Positions 20,030 through 28,998 of a stretch of DNA of 64,000 nucleotides are shown piece after piece (within the stretch, counting starts at the first letter, position 1; each line of letters opens with the position of its first letter). Origin of the DNA: Pirellula sp. (GTDB taxonomy: Bacteria; Planctomycetota; Planctomycetia; Pirellulales; Pirellulaceae); contig JAJTID010000100.1 in NCBI GenBank assembly GCA_021300155.1, positions 41,078 through 105,077 on the forward strand, in the 5' to 3' direction. A program made the translations under genes and the position numbers. The notes below the pieces were generated by a model. It did no database searches. It saw nothing but the letters and a program-made list of their open reading frames with translations, and was not told the origin of the DNA.

Positions 20030-21910
20030 TCACTGGTCTTTCTTTCGAAGAACAATCTTTCGTATGTCCATGACTGCAATGGTTGCTTTCGTTTTGGGAC
20101 GCACTTCGAGCCGATTCTTTCCTCGGTTCAGCGTTAGCTCGCCGATCGGTTCATAAATCATGCTTTGAAAGTGACCAGTGTCTCGGACTTTCCACTCTTT
20201 TGTCTGCTCACCCACGACCACGCTGGCAATAGAACCACCATGCCCCTTACCACATCCACATTGGACTTCAACTTCGTAGATACCATCGGATGGAACATCG
20301 AAATCCCAATGCGCCCAGTCTTCAACCTCGGTCCAAAATCCAAGAACGTTCTTTTGAGGTTCCGCTTCGTATCGCAATTTTTTGCCATGTACCTTTGCAT
20401 CCGAAGCCCACAAAGTGACCTCGCCTGCAGGATCCTTCAGAATGGCCTTCGCGCCTTGCGATGCTTGATTCATGAGCTTACGCCACGGTTTCCATTGCTC
20501 AGCAATTGCGTCCGCCGTCTTGTCGGCTCGTAGTTGCGAAGGATCGAATGCTTTATAGATGGCGGCGTGTTTCGACAATTCAAAATTTGGATTCGGCTGA
20601 CATCTTTGAGCACCTACCGATCCTAACCAGGAATCAAGCTTTTCACGCAGCCGCTTCGTTGTCTCTGGATTGCTAAATGCTAGATTCACTCGCTCCTCCT
20701 TGTCTCGGCTCAGGTCGAAGAGCTCCAGCTCATCATCCTCATACGAAACAACTAGCTTCCAATCTCCTTCGCGTATTGCGCCGGCTGGCCTGCTTCCCTG
20801 ATTCGTATAGTGCGGCATATGCCAAAACAATGTTCGATCATCGCGAAGCGGCTTCCCCTCAAGCCAACTGCCTTGCAAATCTATACCGTCTAATGGTACT
20901 ATTGTTTTTGAGGCCTCGACTCCAGCGAACCTAAGCAATGTCGGATAAAGATCGAGTAAACTGACTGGTTGTTGAACGACACGAGGCTCTCCTAATCGGT
21001 TGCGAGTCGAATGAACAATCAAAGGAATTCGAAGGCCACCTTCATAAAGGTATCCTTTGCCTGCTCGAAACGGAGTGCAATGGGTCATCGGCTGGTCATG
21101 TCCCTCGGGGACATGCAGACCTCCATTGTCACTAGTAAACAACAGGATCGTGTCCCGTTCTCCCTTTAGATTCTTTAACGCGTCCCGTATCATCCCAACA
21201 GAACGATCGAGGGAAGCGATGCTGGCGGCATAAAGTGGATTAAATGTCTCTCGAAACTGATTCATGGCTTCAGGAGTTGCATCCAATCGAATGTGTGGGG
21301 AATGGTGCGGAACATAACAGAAGAAAGGCTTGTCGCTGGCATCCTTAATAAAGTCACAAGCAGTTTTTGCAATCAAGAATTCGTTTTTCGCACCGATCGA
21401 ATCGTTCAACTGCCCCGTGGCCCCAGGTTCGAAGACAACATCAAACCCTTGCTGTTGTGGGCTACTCGCTCCAGATCCCAAATGCCATTTTCCGAATATA
21501 CCCGTGCGGTACCCGACTTTTTTTAGTTCCTCTGCGATCGTTCGTTCCTCTGGCGGCAAAGCACTGTGGATTCGCGCATTCAATAATTTTTGACTCGGGG
21601 CGTCTGGTCTGCCCGACAAAAATGTAGTGAGGTGCAATCTCGCTGGAGATTTTCCTGTCATCAACGCAACGCGCGATGCGGAACAAATCGATAGCCCGCA
21701 ATAAGCATTGCTGTAGCGAATCCCTCCCTCGGCCAATGAGTCCAACACAGGAGTTTTATGCTCCTTTCTCCCAAAGCACCCTAAATCATTGATTCCGAGA
21801 TCGTCAGCGAAAATCAGAACGATGTTTGGCGACTCTTGGGCTCCCGCGATCGGTCCCAATATCATCATGCAAATAAAAAGGCATAACCGAATAGAAAATG
21901 ATTTGTTCAT
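20030..21910 (-). CDS. Secreted sulfatase with C-terminal carbohydrate-binding-like module
   Basis: A 626-residue exported arylsulfatase-family enzyme. It has a signal peptide (LCLFICMMILGPIAGAQ) and the metal-binding start NIVLIFADDLG. The modification motif is C76-S-A-S-R80, followed by VALMTGKSPAR. Further sites are GKWHLG, HHSPH and the SDNGG metal motif. The formylglycine Cys is present, but the second motif position is Ala, not the usual Pro. The last 130 residues form a separate beta-rich module resembling CBM6/DUF5077-type domains, which would bind the sulfated polysaccharide. Planctomycetes are known for many such enzymes. The sugar specificity is not visible. Confidence 0.93.
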   Translation of the reverse strand: MNKSFSIRLCLFICMMILGPIAGAQESPNIVLIFADDLGINDLGCFGRKEHKTPVLDSLAEGGIRYSNAYCGLSICSASRVALMTGKSPARLHLTTFLSGRPDAPSQKLLNARIHSALPPEERTIAEELKKVGYRTGIFGKWHLGSGASSPQQQGFDVVFEPGATGQLNDSIGAKNEFLIAKTACDFIKDASDKPFFCYVPHHSPHIRLDATPEAMNQFRETFNPLYAASIASLDRSVGMIRDALKNLKGERDTILLFTSDNGGLHVPEGHDQPMTHCTPFRAGKGYLYEGGLRIPLIVHSTRNRLGEPRVVQQPVSLLDLYPTLLRFAGVEASKTIVPLDGIDLQGSWLEGKPLRDDRTLFWHMPHYTNQGSRPAGAIREGDWKLVVSYEDDELELFDLSRDKEERVNLAFSNPETTKRLREKLDSWLGSVGAQRCQPNPNFELSKHAAIYKAFDPSQLRADKTADAIAEQWKPWRKLMNQASQGAKAILKDPAGEVTLWASDAKVHGKKLRYEAEPQKNVLGFWTEVEDWAHWDFDVPSDGIYEVEVQCGCGKGHGGSIASVVVGEQTKEWKVRDTGHFQSMIYEPIGELTLNRGKNRLEVRPKTKATIAVMDIRKIVLRKKDQ

Positions 21911-22077
21911 GATTCATCACGTACATGGAGGGAGGATTTGACAACCACATTGTACGACGATTCCTCGAGTTCGTGTTGCGAGGAACAAAATGAAATGTCA
22001 TGACGCTCCTCGCAAAGCACGACCAGAAATTCGCCATCTGGATCGCCCGTCAATCACTTGATCGAGAAGCTCGGTCC

Positions 22078-22110
22078 AAAAAATAACTGCGTCTCCGTGA
22101 GACGCAGTTA
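22078..22110 (-). terminator. Intrinsic terminator of the acyl-reduction operon
   Basis: A perfect 12-bp stem (TAACTGCGTCTC with its complement around a CGT loop) is followed on the minus strand by six T. It lies 36 bp past the aldehyde dehydrogenase stop and closes the three-gene operon. Confidence 0.88.
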
Positions 22111-22145
22111 CGCATCATTCGATTTGTAGAAATCCAAAACAGAGC

Positions 22146-23585
22146 CTAGACTTTTTCAGCAACCTTCAACGGTGCCAACTGGTAAGCTCTCGATCGGAAC
22201 AAAAAGTCGATGAGATTGCCTTCGTGTGGCTGCAACCAGTTGAGCCGACTTGTTGGAATGGGACCGATGTTCAATCTGTCGATGTGAGTTGCGTTGGTCA
22301 ACTCGTCAATCCAAGCTTCGTCGCCTGTGAGGGCGGTTCCGACGAGGGTCGACCCAATCGACTTGATCATCTCTTTCTGTGGACATTTTACCACAGAAAC
22401 AAATGGAAACATGTATTCCTTCATTGCAACTCCACGTGAAGGTGAATCGGCATGCAGCACCATTGGGCGAAGATAGGCACATCGCTCTCGCTCAATCAGG
22501 CGTTCTCCGTAACTCGCCGTCATGTCGGTCACGCCCGACTCCGCAAGATCCTGTTGGACCATGCCCCATGTTCCCTTTGCCATTTGAGGATTAGTAAAGG
22601 CGGCCAACGCCGATTTGGGATCCGTTGGTGAGGTGACGTCGATAGAACCCATCTTGGCAGCTAAAGCCTCGGCAATAGCTTCCGTGTGGCGCGACGCCCA
22701 AATTCCAGAACAATTGATGCAGCTTCTGCCCGAATTGCTTAGAACGCTTTCGACCATCATGTCCAGATAATCTTCCCAAGAATCAACGATATCATCACCG
22801 ATGAGAATCTTAGAGAACCCAGGGCCATGCGCTTGAACACGTGGATTGCCAGCGTACTGAGCGACCGTTTGCGCACTACCGAAAATCATACTTCTCTGAC
22901 ATTTGGCCATCAACGTTGAGCCTACATCATGCCCACCTGGGTAGAGACAGAATGCCTCCGCCGGTATCCCAGCCTCAATGTACGCCGAAATCATCCGATA
23001 AGGGGTCCAAGGCTCCTGCGAACCAGGTTTCAAAACCAGACCGACCTGCAAGGGGACTGCTGGCAACCATAGCGTATGAACCCCAGGCGAGTTGTTCGGC
23101 AAGACGGCGCCCAACACAGGTGTCTGGCACTGAAAGCTTACCGTGACATTTCGTCCTTCTTCTCCATAACCCCTGGAAAAAATGTCAAGATCAAGACCAC
23201 GAGTTAATGCATCCAAAATTTTATCGATGTTGCTCAATACGAAACAATTTTTTTGCATATTGTTTCGGCACATGTGCTCAGGCAAACCCGTGCTCGCCGA
23301 TTGCTGGTGGATAAAGTCATCCACTGTTTGTTGCCCGTCACCCACTGGCAATGTTTCATGCTCGAACAAGTAGGCTGCTTTCTTGCAGCGAGCCAATAGT
23401 TCGGTCGTAGGAATGGAACGCAGCGCTTTACGTGCGTTGTCAGCTTTGCGAATGTCCATTTGAACCATGGAACCGTTCACTTGGCCAATTTTTGCAATAG
23501 ACTCGCCGTTTTCAAAATGGATCACATCTTGATACTCGAGTGACTTGTATTGCTTTCCCCATCGGATCGGATTAATCGTTATCAT
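22146..23585 (-). CDS. Acylating-type aldehyde dehydrogenase family protein (LuxC-like role)
   Basis: A 479-residue aldehyde-dehydrogenase-fold enzyme. The catalytic Cys is C289 in SNSGRSCINCSG. Where hydrolytic dehydrogenases have the general base in an ELGGK motif, this protein has AHGPGFSKILIGDD (about residues 252-265). That resembles the GPGN motif of CoA-acylating enzymes and lacks the Glu. It therefore probably interconverts an acyl thioester and an aldehyde, with NAD(P)H. It is last in an operon after a hydrolase and an adenylating ligase. AAAGGA eight bases upstream supports the ATG at 23585. The acyl substrate is unknown. Confidence 0.82.
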   Translation of the reverse strand: MITINPIRWGKQYKSLEYQDVIHFENGESIAKIGQVNGSMVQMDIRKADNARKALRSIPTTELLARCKKAAYLFEHETLPVGDGQQTVDDFIHQQSASTGLPEHMCRNNMQKNCFVLSNIDKILDALTRGLDLDIFSRGYGEEGRNVTVSFQCQTPVLGAVLPNNSPGVHTLWLPAVPLQVGLVLKPGSQEPWTPYRMISAYIEAGIPAEAFCLYPGGHDVGSTLMAKCQRSMIFGSAQTVAQYAGNPRVQAHGPGFSKILIGDDIVDSWEDYLDMMVESVLSNSGRSCINCSGIWASRHTEAIAEALAAKMGSIDVTSPTDPKSALAAFTNPQMAKGTWGMVQQDLAESGVTDMTASYGERLIERERCAYLRPMVLHADSPSRGVAMKEYMFPFVSVVKCPQKEMIKSIGSTLVGTALTGDEAWIDELTNATHIDRLNIGPIPTSRLNWLQPHEGNLIDFLFRSRAYQLAPLKVAEKV

Positions 23586-23603
23586 TTTTTATTCCTTTGG
23601 CCA

Positions 23604-24734
23604 CTAGTAAACGCCAACCGTTGTTGAAGATGCAAAACCCCGATACGGCTTTACCCCGCTCACGCCATCCCAAGGATATTTGTTGAATGGCATCTCTCGT
23701 TCCCCTTCATCACGCTCCATAAAGCCAGGAACAAAAAACTCCTTTGTCATCGTGTAAAGCTTCACTCGACCCGTTTCCCCAAATCCTACAAGCTTGTTGT
23801 AGTCATCGAAATCCACCACTTCAACAACAGCCCGAGGTTGAGGGGCGTAATATGCAATCGTATAGTCATCCTCAGCGGTGACCGGACGCGAGCAGGCCAA
23901 TCCCATCAGTGTGTTTCCATAGGTGGGGGTCATGTAAACTCCGCTTTCCTCAGCCGGGCCACCCAATAACTCTTCGACACAGAATCTCGTCCATTGGGGA
24001 GTAAATTCAGTGCCACCCGAAAAAATTCCAGTGATGCCGATCTCTTGAATCGATGTCCCTTTGTCCGCTAGACCCGACGCGAGCGCTTCCAAAAGCTTTG
24101 GGGTTGTAAACATGCACTTGATATCGTGGCCTGCTGTCAAAATCGTAATCGCTTGATCGATGCAGTGTTTCTTGTACTCTTCCAAATGCTCCATCCATCC
24201 CTTCTTAATCAGCTTGATGACCCAACGCGGATCCAAGTCGATGCAGAAGGAGATACCGCCGCGAAATTGACAGAGGTGCTCTACAGCTAACCTCAGTCGC
24301 CTAGGTCCCGATGGACCGAGCATCAACCAATTCGATCCTTTTGGAAAATATTGATCGGGCAATGTATAGCTGAAATTCTCATAATCAATTCGGAAGTCAT
24401 CAACAACAACTCGGCTCTTTGGAATACCAGTCGTTCCACCTGTTTCAAAGACGTATGTAGGTTTGCCTGCCAGTCCCTTTGGAACCCATCGATTTACTGG
24501 TCCACCCCGCAACCACTCGTCTTCAAATTCCGGAAACTTTTTGAGGTCATCGAAACTGTTGACCTCTTTCAACGGATCAAACTTGAGACTCTTTTTTTTC
24601 TCAAGCCAAAAAGGTGACCCGGTCGATTCATGAAAGTGCCATTGAACCGTTTCATAAGTGTGTTGATCCAGTGCCTTTTTGGCTTCTGAAATCTGTTGAT
24701 CGTTCGCAATCCAATGGGGAAGTGCCACTGTCAT
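23604..24734 (-). CDS. LuxE-like acyl-adenylating ligase
   Basis: A protein of about 376 residues in the ANL (AMP-forming) superfamily, of the phenylacetate-CoA ligase/acyl-protein synthetase type. The ATP P-loop is ETGGTTGIPK at residues 97-106. SGGTEFTPQ and YMTPTYGNTLMGLA are the A4/A5-type motifs, and GETGRVKLYTMT is the A7 Asp/Gly region in degenerate form. It should activate a carboxylic acid with ATP and pass it to a thiol. The ATG at 24734 is preferred because conserved sequence begins there. A TTG at 24845, directly after the upstream stop, would add 37 residues. It lies 18 bp before the aldehyde dehydrogenase gene. Confidence 0.8.
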   Translation of the reverse strand: MTVALPHWIANDQQISEAKKALDQHTYETVQWHFHESTGSPFWLEKKKSLKFDPLKEVNSFDDLKKFPEFEDEWLRGGPVNRWVPKGLAGKPTYVFETGGTTGIPKSRVVVDDFRIDYENFSYTLPDQYFPKGSNWLMLGPSGPRRLRLAVEHLCQFRGGISFCIDLDPRWVIKLIKKGWMEHLEEYKKHCIDQAITILTAGHDIKCMFTTPKLLEALASGLADKGTSIQEIGITGIFSGGTEFTPQWTRFCVEELLGGPAEESGVYMTPTYGNTLMGLACSRPVTAEDDYTIAYYAPQPRAVVEVVDFDDYNKLVGFGETGRVKLYTMTKEFFVPGFMERDEGEREMPFNKYPWDGVSGVKPYRGFASSTTVGVY

Positions 24735-24845
24735 AATCGGAAGGTATTTAGGTGGAGAACTGAAAAATGTTACAGTCGCATGACTGCAATCGCTGCGGCA
24801 TTGTAACCAATCTTCAAGGAGTACTGAAGCAACGTTGAGTTTCAA

Positions 24846-25718
24846 TCAGTCTATTTCACGATCCCATTGCTCAATGCAATCAGCAAGTTCCTCTCTCTTT
24901 TCTCGATAGGAATGATCTGCGCCATCGATCACTTCGACACTCTGGCAAAACATAGACGATCTTTCGATTTCGGATCGAAGGTAAATGTCTGCATTGAGAA
25001 AATTGATAGAGCCAGTTCGGACTTCTGAGCCGCCAAATATCCAGAGAACTTTGGCTCGAATTCTTTCTATCTTCTCGAGGTAGTCATACTTTCGATCGCT
25101 ACCGTACTTATCTAAAAATGTAGCCGCAGAAACCCAATTAGGTAAAGGAAACCGAACCTTAATCACTTCGTCAGGCTTTCCCTGATCGCAAAGTGATTTG
25201 GCCAACCCGAGATGCTGACCAAAAACTACTGCTCTATTCGAATCTCCCAGTAATAGTTGTGTGTTCAGCCTCGGTGGAGAGATAGCGATCAATCGGTCGA
25301 TAACCATTTCGCTCGTTGCTGCCCAGAAGCAAGCTTTAACGGCTCCTAGACTATGCGCTGCTACTCCCAAAAGTTCTAGACCAAGAGATTGCACGTACCT
25401 CCCCCATGCATCGAAATCAAATTGGCAATGAGCAAGGTTTTCAAACTGGGAACCTATCCTCATGGGAACGGTTCCGTTGTTGAACGAGCAAATGTCATGG
25501 CCTCGGGTATTTGCCAAAAGCACTGGGTAGCCAAGGCAGTTAAGTCGCTCCGCGACTGACTTCAGCAAATTTGATCCGTAGAAATTACCATTAACTCCGT
25601 GTGTTACAATCCAAGCCGAACGATTTCGATTTGCAGCACTTGATTCGGCAGGAATCGACAGAAAACCATCTAGCCGAACTCCATCCTTTGTTTCCGTCTG
25701 TACAAGTTGGCCAAGCAT
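24846..25718 (-). CDS. Alpha/beta hydrolase, first gene of the acyl-reduction operon
   Basis: A 290-residue alpha/beta-hydrolase. The nucleophile elbow is AHSLGA with S123, the oxyanion region is THGVNG at 39-44, and the catalytic His is in DGADHSY (H269). The acid position near 229-233 reads FGGSEVR, so the usual Asp is Glu or lies elsewhere. Comparable genes in lux operons (luxD) release fatty acids from acyl carriers. That role is inferred here from the neighbours, not from sequence identity. It is bounded upstream by a strong terminator, so the three genes form one unit. Confidence 0.78.
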   Translation of the reverse strand: MLGQLVQTETKDGVRLDGFLSIPAESSAANRNRSAWIVTHGVNGNFYGSNLLKSVAERLNCLGYPVLLANTRGHDICSFNNGTVPMRIGSQFENLAHCQFDFDAWGRYVQSLGLELLGVAAHSLGAVKACFWAATSEMVIDRLIAISPPRLNTQLLLGDSNRAVVFGQHLGLAKSLCDQGKPDEVIKVRFPLPNWVSAATFLDKYGSDRKYDYLEKIERIRAKVLWIFGGSEVRTGSINFLNADIYLRSEIERSSMFCQSVEVIDGADHSYREKREELADCIEQWDREID

Positions 25719-25730
25719 CTTTCACTCAAT

Positions 25731-25762
25731 AAAAAAAGGCCACGGAGAGTCCGTGGCCTTTT
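25731..25762 (-). terminator. Intrinsic terminator after the Gly-rich protein gene
   Basis: A perfect nine-pair stem (GGCCACGGA with TCCGTGGCC, loop GAG) is followed on the minus strand by seven T, with four T on the other side. It lies 18 bp past the stop of the gene at 25780-26967 and separates it from the hydrolase operon. Confidence 0.92.
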
Positions 25763-25779
25763 CGAATTTCAATTAAAAA

Positions 25780-26967
25780 CTAGTTCGGACTAGCGATAGG
25801 AGCCTCATCGCCGTTATCAGCAGCAACGATACCTGCAACAGTTGCTAATCCAGCAATACCAGCTAGACCAACCCAACCACTACCACCGCCACCAATTCCA
25901 CCACCGCCACCACCACCAAATCCACCGCCCATTCCAGCACCACCCCAGCCACAACCGCAACCAGGTGCTGCCGCCACAGGACTATCAACCACAACTTCGC
26001 CGCAGCTGGCTACTTCGGTAGTCATAATTTCTGTCGTTACCACTGGAGCAACCTCACAAACTGTAACTGCTGGACAAGGAACGCACTCCACGTTCATATG
26101 CGAGCAAGCATGCTTAAACAATCCGATCAGTTTCTCACCTTTCGAATTCAATGTCTCTCCGCTATCCTTTACCAGTTCGAAAGACATTGCTGCAAATCCT
26201 GATTCGCCTACTGCTATGAAACCGTAAACCCCAGGCTTCAGTCCATCAACTACATAGGAGCCATCCTTTGCAACAGTTGCCTTTGCCACTTGAACGCCAT
26301 CCTTCATCACGAAGACGTTCATGTCGCTCATGTCTTTATCAGAATCGGCAGTACCGATTCGACCAGTCAACTTACCAAACTCGTCCATCTTAACAGCTTG
26401 GCTTTTTGCGAAAGTTCGCGATTGGCCAAGTGGATCCGACGAAGTTATCACTGAAACGCCCGCCGTACGCATGGCGTAAGTTGGCAAGGTTTGCTCTTCC
26501 AAGATTGCATTTACCTTTGCCGCTGGTTTGACCACTCGGACTTCAACAACCGATCCTAGCGATCTACCGTGATCTGAAGAAACAACTTGGAGCGAGAAGG
26601 CACCAATTGTGTTCGCATCACGAACAACCAGAGAGTAGCTTCCTGGCTTTACAGCAGGAAGCGTAAAGTTACCTTCTGCATTCGTCTTAGTCTTAACTTC
26701 GATCTGTCCGTCTTTCACCAGGAAGACAGGAAGACCATTGACTGGAGTCTTGTCACCAACCGACAGCCCTACAACTGAACCACTGACGTCGCCCGAAGCG
26801 TCGGGAGTGACCCACTGCTGTGCAAAGAGACCGTTTACCATTCCCTCTGGACTCGCGTTGACTGATGCCACATCCCTTTCTGCGGCGAGGGAAATCGCTG
26901 GGGTGGACAACAATCCACTTGTTAATGCAAACAAAAAGCCAAGTCGTTTAATCGTTTTTGAACTCAT
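25780..26967 (-). CDS. Exported protein with two carboxypeptidase-regulatory-like domains and Gly-rich tail
   Basis: A 395-residue protein with a signal peptide (LGFLFALTSGLLSTPAISLA). It has two beta-sandwich domains of the carboxypeptidase-regulatory type, about residues 60-130 (ending NFTLPAVKPGSYSLVVRD) and 200-270 (ending SYVVDGLKPGVYGFIAVG). A Cys-containing linker (VECVPCPAV) leads to a Gly-rich stretch near 335-365 and a hydrophobic segment (WVGLAGIAGLATVAGIVAA) that could anchor it. AAGGAT upstream supports the ATG at 26967. The function is unknown; a structural or surface role is likely. The gene is monocistronic, with a terminator behind it. Confidence 0.82.
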   Translation of the reverse strand: MSSKTIKRLGFLFALTSGLLSTPAISLAAERDVASVNASPEGMVNGLFAQQWVTPDASGDVSGSVVGLSVGDKTPVNGLPVFLVKDGQIEVKTKTNAEGNFTLPAVKPGSYSLVVRDANTIGAFSLQVVSSDHGRSLGSVVEVRVVKPAAKVNAILEEQTLPTYAMRTAGVSVITSSDPLGQSRTFAKSQAVKMDEFGKLTGRIGTADSDKDMSDMNVFVMKDGVQVAKATVAKDGSYVVDGLKPGVYGFIAVGESGFAAMSFELVKDSGETLNSKGEKLIGLFKHACSHMNVECVPCPAVTVCEVAPVVTTEIMTTEVASCGEVVVDSPVAAAPGCGCGWGGAGMGGGFGGGGGGGIGGGGSGWVGLAGIAGLATVAGIVAADNGDEAPIASPN

Positions 26968-27073
26968 GTTGTTGATCCTTGATTGATCGGGCCGGAGCTA
27001 GATGAACTTAAAATATAGCAATTGTGCGGATTGTTCAAGCAAATAATCTAAAAAAATTTGGATTTGCTCGAAG

Positions 27074-28549
27074 TTACTCTGGAATTGAACGTTTGATGCG
27101 TCCGTCAGAGTTTTGGTACAGGTTCGAAACTCGTCCTGATCCCTTCGAATCGGAACGAGGAAGGTACTGGCTTGTCTTAATCGACGCTCCGTCGCCTGTT
27201 GGTGCCGAGTCTATGGTCGCCTGGAGAAGATTCATCAATTGATCTAAGTTTTCGCGAGGGATTCCAAGACTCTTTGCTGTGTTGTCTAACTCCTTGCGTT
27301 TCTTGGCTAGCGCTACTTGTTCGGGATTTAGCTCTTCGCCTTGAACAGCCTTGATTTTAACATCCTCGCCAATCACCAACTTTGTTGCTTCTTCGATATT
27401 ACCGACGGTTCTGCCGTCCGGAAAAACTTCAAAAACTACCTCTGCACCGTTTTGCTGAATCATTTTCTTGATGAGTTCGCGATCATCGCGTCCATCTCGA
27501 TCGTAGTCGAGTTTTCCGATCAATCCCATTCGAACCGGAGTATGGGGTTGCCAAAACTGTGAATAAACTTTGTCAGTAGTCAGAATCGGCTTGTAGGATC
27601 GGTCGTCGATAATTTTCGCGCGGCTGAGATTTCTGCTAGTCTTGATAACCTCAACGACTTCTACTTTGGCCTTGGCTTTGGATTGCCCCACTTGGCTCAC
27701 ATCCGAATCGTAAACGGAAAACATAACGCCAGGCTTTAAACCATCTTCCGACCCAATGTTGAGCCAAACATCACCATTAGCGACTTGAGTAATCTCGCCT
27801 TGGATATATTGGAAGTTTTCGTTTTGAATCTCTTGCAGTTTTGCGACGAGGTTTTCAAGGCGTCGGGCTTGCTCTTCGTTCTGTTTTTTTGCCTGGTCGA
27901 TTTTGGCGATCAAGCTGGCTCGTTCCCTCGCAAATTCTTGGAATTTCTGCTGCTTTTCGGTTTCGATCTTTTGGTTTTTCTTTTCTAGTTCATCTACTTT
28001 TCTGGTGTAGTTGGCTAGTTCGGTTTCTTTTTCTAGATTGATCGCTTCCATCTTCGCTTGAGCGTCCATTCTCAGCTTCGTTTCTAGTTCGACAGACTTC
28101 TTGTAGCGATCGTCGTTTTCGATCTGCTTAGCCGCATCCGCCGCAATCTGACTATTCCTTGAACGCAGTTCTTGCATTAATGTGTCAACAAGTTTGGCAT
28201 AGGTCCTGTCGGAGGAATTGGGGCCAAACAAGGTCATGTGATCCTCGTATTTCTTAAATGCTTTGTCGAATTCCGCATCGCCCGTGATGCTCGATTTCGA
28301 CTGGGTTACCTCAGCGGAGGTGAGGGGTGTCCCAATGCCGAGCATGCTTTGCAGGAGCTGATTCCGGGACGATGCGTTTCTCAATTGCGTTTCGGCTTCT
28401 CGTTTATCTTTTTGTGCCGCTTCGGCGACTTTCGAGTTCGTTCCCGATGTAAACATCATGAACGCCAGCGTGCCTAAGCACAAAAAACTTACAATAGACA
28501 TGACAACCACGTACGCTTGCCAAACAGTCACATTGCGGTCGCGAGCCAT
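27074..28549 (-). CDS. Single-pass membrane protein with long coiled coil
   Basis: A 491-residue protein with one N-terminal membrane helix (about residues 12-33: VVVMSIVSFLCLGTLAF). A long charged coiled coil follows (about 35-240, rich in Lys, Glu and Gln). The C-terminal globular part starts with ITQVANGDVWLNIGSEDGLKPG, a small beta-barrel-like repeat, and contains GLIGKLDYDRDGRDDRELIKKMI, possibly BRCT-like. The start at 28549 is set by GAGG five bases upstream, against a TTG at 28567. I know no function. The layout suggests a cytoplasmic-membrane scaffold seen in planctomycetes. Confidence 0.8.
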   Translation of the reverse strand: MARDRNVTVWQAYVVVMSIVSFLCLGTLAFMMFTSGTNSKVAEAAQKDKREAETQLRNASSRNQLLQSMLGIGTPLTSAEVTQSKSSITGDAEFDKAFKKYEDHMTLFGPNSSDRTYAKLVDTLMQELRSRNSQIAADAAKQIENDDRYKKSVELETKLRMDAQAKMEAINLEKETELANYTRKVDELEKKNQKIETEKQQKFQEFARERASLIAKIDQAKKQNEEQARRLENLVAKLQEIQNENFQYIQGEITQVANGDVWLNIGSEDGLKPGVMFSVYDSDVSQVGQSKAKAKVEVVEVIKTSRNLSRAKIIDDRSYKPILTTDKVYSQFWQPHTPVRMGLIGKLDYDRDGRDDRELIKKMIQQNGAEVVFEVFPDGRTVGNIEEATKLVIGEDVKIKAVQGEELNPEQVALAKKRKELDNTAKSLGIPRENLDQLMNLLQATIDSAPTGDGASIKTSQYLPRSDSKGSGRVSNLYQNSDGRIKRSIPE

Positions 28550-28567
28550 GAATTCCTCAATTGCCAA

Positions 28568-28998
28568 ACAGTTTTGTACGAAAAGAAGGTTTTAGAGCCC
28601 CCTAAATCGCCTTTGAGGCGCGGATCGCTCTACCATGCATCCTAAATCCCTGGTGGTTTGGCGTCAAACATTTCTTTTCTAACCTGCCTATTTTCACCCA
28701 ACCAGTCGCAATCGAGACGTCAAGGCTGCATCCTCGCGCAAGCGTCCTCCGCGGTATTGCAGCGTTTCTGCGATCTCATGCCTGCCTACGAACCTCTGCT
28801 AGTCTTTTCGATCCTGCATTCATTCAATCATTGCTTTGACACTAAATCGGATTGTACCAATTGTGGGGATTGTCTCGGTCGAGGAAAAGAAGTGGAGTTC
28901 AGCAAATGCCTACTCTTGGTCGATTGTAGAAGTTAGACTAGCCGTCTAGGTGGCGACGCAAGTCGCTGGTTTGTGCCTTTCTCTGGGATCAATAAGAA
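28568..28998. other. Intergenic region between divergent genes
   Basis: About 430 bp between the coiled-coil gene (minus) and thrC (plus), presumably holding both promoters. I see short open frames without recognisable proteins, and a small CGCC-TTTGA-GGCG hairpin near 28608. Nothing else stands out. Confidence 0.5.

Noticed and set aside
22146..25718. Calling the operon a true bioluminescence system
   Set aside because: No luxA or luxB-type gene is present; only the aldehyde-supply activities match.
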